The notes under the pieces were generated by a model that was not told the DNA's origin, searched no databases, and worked only from the letters and a program-made list of their open reading frames with translations. Positions 59,005-64,000 of a stretch of DNA of 64,000 bases are shown in pieces (position 1 is the stretch's first letter; the number at the start of each line of letters is the position of its first letter). The DNA is from JAOUEA01 sp039933515 (GTDB lineage Bacteria > Actinomycetota > UBA4738 > HRBIN12), in the NCBI GenBank assembly GCA_039933515.1, contig JBDTNY010000127.1, positions 33,052 to 97,051 of the forward strand, given 5' to 3'. Position numbers and translations under genes: made by a program.

Positions 59005-59044
59005 CCCGGCGAAGGCCGGGACGCGCGCCCGCCTTCGGGCGCGC
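59005..59044 (+). promoter_or_regulatory. Two tandem hairpins between mcl and mtkA
   Basis: CCCGGC-GAAG-GCCGGG (59005-59020) is followed by a nine-bp stem GCGCGCCCG / CGGGCGCGC with loop CCTT (59023-59044). They fill most of the 104-base gap. They could partly terminate transcription or protect mRNA ends, giving different levels of lyase and ligase. Confidence 0.55.
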
Positions 59045-59087
59045 ACGAGTTGCGGGGACCCGCAGACGGGCCCGCGGAGGTGCACAG

Positions 59088-60260
59088 ATGAATATCCACG
59101 AGTACCAAGCCAAGGAGCTGTTGCGCTCCTATCGGGTGCCGACCCCTCGCGGCGAGGTGGTGTACACCTCGAAGGCAGCGTCGCGGGTCGCCGAGGAGCT
59201 GGGGGGCAGCCGCTGGGTCGTCAAGGCCCAGATCCACGCCGGGGGCCGAGGCAAGGCGGGGGGGGTGAGGATCGCGAACACCCCGCAGAAGACGGCCGAG
59301 GTTGCCGACCAGATGCTAGGGTCGATCCTGGTGACGACGCAGACCGGACCCCAGGGCCAGGTCGTGAGTCGGCTGCTCGTCGAGCGCGCCTCGCGGATCG
59401 AGCGGGAGTTCTACCTTTCGCTGTTCGTCGACCGCGATTCGCAACGGATCGTCGTGATCGCGAGCGCCGAGGGTGGCGTCGACATCGAGGACGTCGCCGC
59501 GTCGAGCCCGGACGCGATCCACCGGGAGTACATCGACCCGGGCGTGGGGCTCCTGGACTTCCAGTGCCGCAAGGTTGCCACCGCGATCGGCCTCGGGACG
59601 CGCACGACGTCGTTCACCCGCCTGCTGAAGCGGATCTACCGGCTGTTTCGCGACAAGGACTGCCTGATGCTCGAGATCAACCCGTTCATCGAGACCGAGG
59701 ACGGCGAGCTCGTCGCGCTCGACTGCAAGATGAGCTTCGACGACAACGCGCTGTTCCGACAGGGCGACATCGTCGAGCTCCGCGACTTCGACGAGGAGGA
59801 CCCGAAGGAGGTCGAGGCGACGGGGCACGGGCTGAACTACATCGCGCTCGACGGGAACGTCGGCTGCATCGTGAACGGCGCCGGACTGGCGATGGGCACG
59901 ATGGACGCGATCGTGCACCACGGCGGCCGCCCGGCGAACTTCCTGGACGTGGGCGGCGGCGCCAGCCCCGAGAAGATCGCGAACGCGTTCCGGATCGTGA
60001 TGAAGGACCCGAACGTGAGGGTGATCCTCGTGAACATCTTCGCGGGCATCAACCGGTGCGACTGGATCGCGCAGGGCGTGGTGCAGGCAACGCGTGATCA
60101 ATCGATCGCGGTGCCCGTGATCGTCCGCTTGGCCGGCACGAACGTCGAGGAGGGACGGGAGATCCTCGATGGAAGCGGACTCGCATTGATCCAGGCCGTC
60201 GACCTCGACGACGCGGCCTCAAAGGCCGTCGTCGCCGCGATCGAAGGGGTGAACGCATGA
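59088..60260 (+). CDS. mtkA: Malate-CoA ligase (MtkA) / succinate-CoA ligase-type beta subunit
   Basis: This 390-residue subunit of an ADP-forming acyl-CoA ligase opens NIHEYQAKELLRSYRVPTPRG and has the ATP-grasp elements WVVKAQIHAGGRGKAGG, LMLEINPFI and IVNGAGLAMGTMD, then a Rossmann-like LDVGGGASPEKI and LVNIFAGINRCDWIA. Sequence resembles MtkA as well as SucC; the malyl-CoA lyase directly upstream favours malate as substrate. GGAGG lies about ten bases before ATG 59088. The stop overlaps the next start (ATGA). Confidence 0.88.
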   Translation: MNIHEYQAKELLRSYRVPTPRGEVVYTSKAASRVAEELGGSRWVVKAQIHAGGRGKAGGVRIANTPQKTAEVADQMLGSILVTTQTGPQGQVVSRLLVERASRIEREFYLSLFVDRDSQRIVVIASAEGGVDIEDVAASSPDAIHREYIDPGVGLLDFQCRKVATAIGLGTRTTSFTRLLKRIYRLFRDKDCLMLEINPFIETEDGELVALDCKMSFDDNALFRQGDIVELRDFDEEDPKEVEATGHGLNYIALDGNVGCIVNGAGLAMGTMDAIVHHGGRPANFLDVGGGASPEKIANAFRIVMKDPNVRVILVNIFAGINRCDWIAQGVVQATRDQSIAVPVIVRLAGTNVEEGREILDGSGLALIQAVDLDDAASKAVVAAIEGVNA

Positions 60261-61159
60261 GCGTCTTCGTCGACAAGGACTCCCGCGTCATCATCCAGGG
60301 CTTCACCGGGCAGCACGCGACCTTCCACGCCGAGGAGGCGATGGCGGGCGGCACCAAGGTGGTCGGGGGCGTCACGCCCGGCAAGGGCGGCGCGACGCAC
60401 CTGGGGCTTCCGGTCTTCAACTCGGTGGCCGAGGCCGTCGACGAGACCGGCGCCAATGTGAGCGGCATCTTCGTGCCGCCACGACTCGCGACCGACTCAC
60501 TGCTCGAGGCCGCCGAGGCCGGGATCGAGCTCGCCGTAATCATCGCCGACGGCGTGCCGGTGCAGGACATGGTGCGCACGAAGCGCTACCTGGCCGGCCG
60601 CTCCACGCGGATCATCGGGCCGAACTCCCCCGGCATCATCACGCCAGGCGAGTGCAAGGTGGGCATCATGCCGAGCCACATCTACATGAAGGGTCGCGTG
60701 GGGGTGGTGTCGCGCTCCGGAACGCTGAACTACGAAGCGGTGTCACAGATGACGGCGCTCGGCCTCGGACAGTCGACGTGCGTGGGGATCGGCGGCGACC
60801 CCGTGAACGGGACCGACTTCAAGACGGTGCTTCAGGCCTTCGAGAACGACGACGAGACCGACGTGGTCGTCATGATCGGCGAGATCGGCGGACAGCAGGA
60901 AGTGGAGGCCGCGGCGTGGGCCGCGCAGTACATGGCGAAGCCGCTCGTGGCGTTCATCGCGGGGGTCTCGGCGCCCCGTGGGCGGCGCATGGGACACGCG
61001 GGCGCGGTGATCAGCGGTGAAAGCGACACGGCCACGGCCAAGCTCGACGCCATCGAGTCGCACGGCCATCGGGTGGTACGCAATCCCGCCGACATCGGCG
61101 ACACCGTGTTCCGGGCCGTCAAGGAGGCGGGCACGGCCGGCGGGGTCGCGTCGAGCTGA
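60257..61159 (+). CDS. mtkB: Malate-CoA ligase (MtkB) / succinate-CoA ligase-type alpha subunit
   Basis: This 300-residue subunit carries the CoA-binding Rossmann domain (QGFTGQHATFHAEEAMAGGT, IGPNSPGIITPGECKVGIMP) and the phospho-histidine His247 in RRMGHAGAVISGESDT. With MtkA it activates malate (or succinate) to its CoA ester. Its ATG overlaps the mtkA stop (ATGA), so the subunits are coupled. It ends the operon; a hairpin follows. Confidence 0.9.
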   Translation: MSVFVDKDSRVIIQGFTGQHATFHAEEAMAGGTKVVGGVTPGKGGATHLGLPVFNSVAEAVDETGANVSGIFVPPRLATDSLLEAAEAGIELAVIIADGVPVQDMVRTKRYLAGRSTRIIGPNSPGIITPGECKVGIMPSHIYMKGRVGVVSRSGTLNYEAVSQMTALGLGQSTCVGIGGDPVNGTDFKTVLQAFENDDETDVVVMIGEIGGQQEVEAAAWAAQYMAKPLVAFIAGVSAPRGRRMGHAGAVISGESDTATAKLDAIESHGHRVVRNPADIGDTVFRAVKEAGTAGGVASS

Positions 61160-61189
61160 CCGCCGAGCCCGGTCGGCACCGACGCGGTC
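61158..61189. terminator. Hairpin between mtkB and convergent small membrane gene
   Basis: GACCGC and GCGGTC form an outer six-bp stem whose interior contains GGT-CGGC-ACC. It spans both converging stop codons and could act in both directions; the loop is long, so confidence is moderate. Confidence 0.4.
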
Positions 61190-61412
61190 ATCCGCCCCGA
61201 TAGACGAAGCGCTTCCTGAGCCATCGGTTCAGGACGAATACAGCAACGATCGTCCCGATCCCGAGGAACCAAAGGAGCGGCTGCGACACACCATCGCTCG
61301 CCAGCCTCGCGATCGCACCTGCCACGGCCACCATCCCGACGAATTCGCAGATCTGCAGCGCGATCCACCAGTTGGGCACGATCCCCGCCCGTCGGAACCG
61401 TCCCTCAGGCAT
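61188..61412 (-). CDS. Small membrane protein A
   Basis: This 74-residue protein has two membrane helices (ICEFVGMVAVAGAIARLA and LLWFLGIGTIVAVFVL) and a basic C-terminus (NRWLRKRFVYRGG). Its ATG at 61412 overlaps the preceding small gene by eight bases, so the pair is coupled. I recognise no family; together they may form a small membrane complex. Confidence 0.6.
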   Translation of the reverse strand: MPEGRFRRAGIVPNWWIALQICEFVGMVAVAGAIARLASDGVSQPLLWFLGIGTIVAVFVLNRWLRKRFVYRGG

Positions 61413-61611
61413 CGCGACGACGGAGCCAGGCCCGCATCCGGACGCTGCCGATGAAGACGATCGCCACGAGCCCGATCGCGAGGACCGTGCGGCTCACCGC
61501 GCCGATCGGCACGACGGCGCTCGCTCCGGCCAAAAGCGCGACGTACGCGAGGATCTGCGGCACGAGCCACAGCGGCGTCTCGTACCAGCGCGGGCCGGTC
61601 TCGGGTGGCAC
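61405..61611 (-). CDS. Small membrane protein B
   Basis: This 68-residue protein has two membrane helices (YETPLWLVPQILAYVALLAG and RTVLAIGLVAIVFIG) and ends RMRAWLRRRDA. It resembles protein A in size and topology and overlaps it, suggesting an ancient duplication or a heteromeric pair. It diverges from the LigD-type polymerase gene. Function unknown. Confidence 0.6.
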   Translation of the reverse strand: MPPETGPRWYETPLWLVPQILAYVALLAGASAVVPIGAVSRTVLAIGLVAIVFIGSVRMRAWLRRRDA

Positions 61612-61662
61612 GCGGTCATCCTAGCCCCGGCTCGGTCCGCGGGGGGGACGAGGCGCGCACGG

Positions 61663-61668
61663 TACGGT
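61663..61668 (+). promoter_or_regulatory. -10 hexamer, likely leaderless start of LigD polymerase gene
   Basis: TACGGT lies seven bases before the ATG at 61676, one base longer than in the other genes, with no ribosome binding site. Confidence 0.4.
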
Positions 61669-61675
61669 GGTCGCC

Positions 61676-62767
61676 ATGGCGACACCGGTGACGACGCTTT
61701 CGGTCCAGGGGCGCGATGTCAGGGTCACGAGCCCCGACAAGATCTATTTCCCTGACGCCTCTGGAGGCCCGATCTCCAAGCTCGAGGTCGTGGAGTACTG
61801 GGCCGAGGTCGCGAGAGCCGCCCTGCACGGCTGCCGCGACCGCCCCGCCATCCTCCACCGGTTCCCCGGCGGGGTGACCGGGGAAGACACCGAGCCCTTC
61901 TATCAGAAGCGGATCCCGAAAGGAGCCCCGGACTGGATGCTGACCGCCACGGTGCGGTTCCCTAGCGGACGCGAGGCCTCGATGCCCGTGATGCACGACG
62001 AGGCCGCGCTCGTCTGGGCCGCCACGCTTGGCTGCCTCGAGTGCAACCCATGGCCGGTGCGCGCCGACGACGTCGACCACCCCGACGAGCTGCGCGTCGA
62101 CCTCGACCCGACGCCCGGCGTGCCGTGGGAGGACGTGCGGCGCGTGGCCCTGATGGCCCGCGAGGTGCTCGCCGAGCACGGGCTCTCGGGCTTCCCGAAG
62201 ACGAGCGGCAAGCGCGGTTTGCACGTGAACGCCAGGATCGAGCGTGGCCACGGGTTCACGAACACGCGCCGCGCGGCGCTGGCTTTCGCCCGCGAGGTCG
62301 AACGCCGGATGCCGGGCGTGGCCACGACCGCTTGGTGGAAGGAGGAACGGCAGGGGGTCTTCCTCGACTACAACCAGAACGCGCGTGACCGGACGGTGGC
62401 CAGCGCCTACTCGATCCGCCCGATGCCCGATGCGCGAGTCTCGACCCCGCTCGACTGGGCCGAAGTCGGAGACGTCGAGCCCGACCGGTTCACGGTGCGA
62501 ACGATCCCGGGCCGGCTCCGCGAGCTCGGCGATCCGGGTGCCGGCATCGACGACCACGTCGGGACGCTCGACTCCCTGCTCGAGCTGGCCGCGCGTGACG
62601 CCGAGGGCGGCCTGGGCGACGCCCCATGGCCTCCGCACTTCCCCAAGGGCGACGACGAGCCGCTGCGCGTCAACCCGTCCCGCGCCAAGAAGCTCGCCGA
62701 GTGGGAGGCCTGGAAGCGCGACGGCAAGGGGAAGCCGCCGAACGACGGCCACGATGACGAGAGCTAG
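61676..62767 (+). CDS. LigD-type polymerase domain protein (primase-polymerase)
   Basis: This 363-residue protein is a stand-alone LigD polymerase domain of the archaeo-eukaryotic primase superfamily, which fills gaps during non-homologous end joining. The catalytic Asp pair is in LRVDLDPTPGVPWEDV; SGKRGLHVNARIE supplies the phosphate-binding His; RFPGGVTGEDTEPFYQKRIP is the usual N-terminal motif. Start ATG 61676 is preceded by a -10 hexamer. It converges on a DNA ligase gene, sharing stop bases, so polymerase and ligase are split and oppositely oriented. The Ku partner is not in this window. Confidence 0.92.
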   Translation: MATPVTTLSVQGRDVRVTSPDKIYFPDASGGPISKLEVVEYWAEVARAALHGCRDRPAILHRFPGGVTGEDTEPFYQKRIPKGAPDWMLTATVRFPSGREASMPVMHDEAALVWAATLGCLECNPWPVRADDVDHPDELRVDLDPTPGVPWEDVRRVALMAREVLAEHGLSGFPKTSGKRGLHVNARIERGHGFTNTRRAALAFAREVERRMPGVATTAWWKEERQGVFLDYNQNARDRTVASAYSIRPMPDARVSTPLDWAEVGDVEPDRFTVRTIPGRLRELGDPGAGIDDHVGTLDSLLELAARDAEGGLGDAPWPPHFPKGDDEPLRVNPSRAKKLAEWEAWKRDGKGKPPNDGHDDES

Positions 62768-63837
62768 TCGCCGCTCCCGGGCCACTCCGGCGGCACGCTG
62801 CCGACCTGCGCGAAGGTGCAGCTCGATGGTTCTCGATCGTCGCGCCACCGGACGAAGGTCGCGGCGTGGCGGAACCGCCCGTACTGCAGGCGGTCGATCG
62901 TCACCTCGCAGACCAGCACCGGCTCCAGGGCCACCCATGCGGGGTCTTTCCCGCCGGTCCAGCGGCTCGGGCCGCCGGGTGCGCGGCCGCCCTCGAAGCT
63001 CGCGCCGCCCTCCAGCTCACGGAGCACCGACAACATCTCCCGGCGCTCGGCGGCCTTGAACGACGAGGTGTGACCCACGTAGTGGAGCGTGCCGTCGGGA
63101 CCGAACAGCCCGAGCAGCAAGGCACCGATCCCGTCGCCGTCCTTGGAAAGCCGGTACCCGCCCACCACGACATCGAGGCTGCTGCGGTGCTTGATCTTGA
63201 CCCAGCGACGCTCGCCCGACAGATACGGCTGGTCGGATCGCTTGGCCAGCACGCCGTCCTGGCCGAGCCCCTTCTCGTCGGCGAACCACGCCTCGGCGAC
63301 TGCGGAGGCGTCGGTCCAGGGCGCGACGAGCACCACGGGCGCGGCCGGCATCGAGTCGAGGTCGCCGGGGGCTTGTGCCCACCCGACCTGGCCGGCCAGC
63401 TCGGACAGCCGGGTCCGCCGTTCGGCCAGCGGGAGGCCGGTGAGGTCGTCGCCGTGCATACGCAGCAGGTCGAAGAGCACGAGCGTGGCGGGGATCTCGG
63501 CGGCGAGCTTGCGCACGCGCGAATCGGCGGGGTGCAGACGCAGCTGCAGCTCGTCGAACTCCATCGCGCCGCCCGCCACCCGCACGATCTCACCGTCGGC
63601 GACGAACGACCCTGCGTCGGCCACCTCGATCAGCGCCACGAGCTCCGGGAAGTACCGACCGAGCGGGCGGCCATCCCGGCTGACGAGCCTGACCGAGCCG
63701 TCGTCGTCCACGGCGACGACCGTCCGGAATCCATCCCACTTCGGTTCGAAGGTCCAGCCGTCACCGGCCGGCATCGTCGGCTCGAGCTTGGCGAGCATGG
63801 GAGCGGGCAGGTCGCCGGCGATCGTTCGTCTGGGCAT
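62764..63837 (-). CDS. ATP-dependent DNA ligase (LigC/LigD ligase domain)
   Basis: This 357-residue ligase has the nucleotidyltransferase motif I lysine Lys33 in FEPKWDGFR, motif III ADGEIVRV with LVLFDLLRM, motif IV DGVLAKRSDQPY and motif V RRWVKIKHR, followed by an OB-fold. It resembles LigC and the ligase domain of LigD. Its stop shares CTAG with the polymerase gene. In the cell it probably seals breaks after the polymerase fills gaps. Confidence 0.93.
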   Translation of the reverse strand: MPRRTIAGDLPAPMLAKLEPTMPAGDGWTFEPKWDGFRTVVAVDDDGSVRLVSRDGRPLGRYFPELVALIEVADAGSFVADGEIVRVAGGAMEFDELQLRLHPADSRVRKLAAEIPATLVLFDLLRMHGDDLTGLPLAERRTRLSELAGQVGWAQAPGDLDSMPAAPVVLVAPWTDASAVAEAWFADEKGLGQDGVLAKRSDQPYLSGERRWVKIKHRSSLDVVVGGYRLSKDGDGIGALLLGLFGPDGTLHYVGHTSSFKAAERREMLSVLRELEGGASFEGGRAPGGPSRWTGGKDPAWVALEPVLVCEVTIDRLQYGRFRHAATFVRWRDDREPSSCTFAQVGSVPPEWPGSGD

Positions 63838-63862
63838 CCGGCGACCCTACCCCGCGCGGGCC

Positions 63863-64000
63863 CTACTCGGGCTTGGGCTTGCGGCGGCTCGCGCGCACGC
63901 GTTCGTTCTGATCGAGGATCACCTTGCGCAGCCGGACGTGATTCGGGGTGACCTCGACGCACTCGTCCTCGCGGATGAACTCCAGGGCCTGCTCGAGCGA
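63863..64000 (-). CDS. typA: Ribosome-associated GTPase TypA/BipA, C-terminal end (partial)
   Basis: The last 45 codons of a minus-strand gene extend past the right edge. They encode SLEQALEFIREDECVEVTPN and then VRLRKVIL, followed by a short basic tail ending KPKPE. This is the typical C-terminus of TypA/BipA, a translational GTPase for stress-related ribosome assembly. It ends 25 bases before the ligase start, on the same strand. Confidence 0.9.
   Translation of the reverse strand, partial: SLEQALEFIREDECVEVTPNHVRLRKVILDQNERVRASRRKPKPE

Noticed and set aside
1..64000. tRNA, rRNA, CRISPR arrays, transposases, integrases
   Set aside because: No cloverleaf ends, repeat-spacer arrays, transposase motifs or terminal inverted repeats were seen; the window looks like stable chromosome.

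Overview
The window is a gene-dense, high-GC chromosomal segment with no rRNA, tRNA, phage, insertion sequence or CRISPR signature. Gene content points to an actinomycete: the DUF3090 / SCO1664 / MSMEG_4193 triad, a stand-alone LigD-type polymerase plus an ATP-dependent ligase, a MEDS-HATPase anti-sigma-like protein, an actinobacterial-type PHO box, GTG/TTG starts and many overlapping stop/start codons. No marker fixes the class; a deep or uncultured branch of Actinomycetota is an inference. The longest stretch without a gene is about 280 bases (38801-39078).

Layout. (1) 1-11.4 kb: phosphate and polyphosphate. NUDIX (cut by the left edge), CHAD and ppk1; two DUF47 proteins around a Pit transporter; then pstS-pstC-pstA-pstB-phoU and a PhoP-like regulator on the minus strand. 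A PHO box of two 11-bp repeats lies upstream of pstS, and the PhoR-like kinase reads away on the plus strand. (2) 12.8-23.4 kb: housekeeping and accessory genes: phosphomutase/DUF3090/SCO1664 triad, ogt, a thioredoxin-fold lipoprotein, YihY, PAP2, a lipid kinase, MEDS-HATPase, rhomboid protease, a PQQ propeller protein and pheA. (3) 23.6-38.8 kb: exopolysaccharide locus: Wzz/BY-kinase, DUF4012, a small sortase-substrate-like protein, Wzy-like ligase/polymerase, APH-fold protein, PQQ propeller, flippase, GT2, sulfotransferase, an Alg13-like glycosyltransferase fused to a second sulfotransferase, Alg14-like protein and the initiating phosphoglycosyltransferase. Together these predict a sulfated exopolysaccharide. 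(4) 39.1-46.6 kb: a full Tad/Flp pilus operon (flp, tadE, tadG, cpaB, tadZ, tadA, tadB, tadC) with a strong inverted repeat upstream. (5) 46.8-50.5 kb: a large membrane protein and three tandem LuxR-type regulators, two with receivers lacking the phosphoacceptor Asp. (6) 50.5-54.4 kb: DUF255 protein, peroxiredoxin, cyclophilin and a GDSL hydrolase. (7) 55.1-61.2 kb: hydroxypyruvate reductase, DinB-like, serine-glyoxylate aminotransferase, malyl-CoA lyase and malate-CoA ligase subunits, i.e. the distinctive half of the serine cycle. (8) 61.2-64 kb: two small membrane proteins, the LigD-type polymerase and ligase, and the C-terminal end of typA.

Two genome-style signals recur. Consecutive genes often overlap by 4-17 bases, implying translational coupling. 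Several plus-strand genes carry a -10-like hexamer exactly 6 bases before the start codon, suggesting leaderless mRNAs. Spacers between convergent genes often hold GC-rich hairpins that could be bidirectional terminators.
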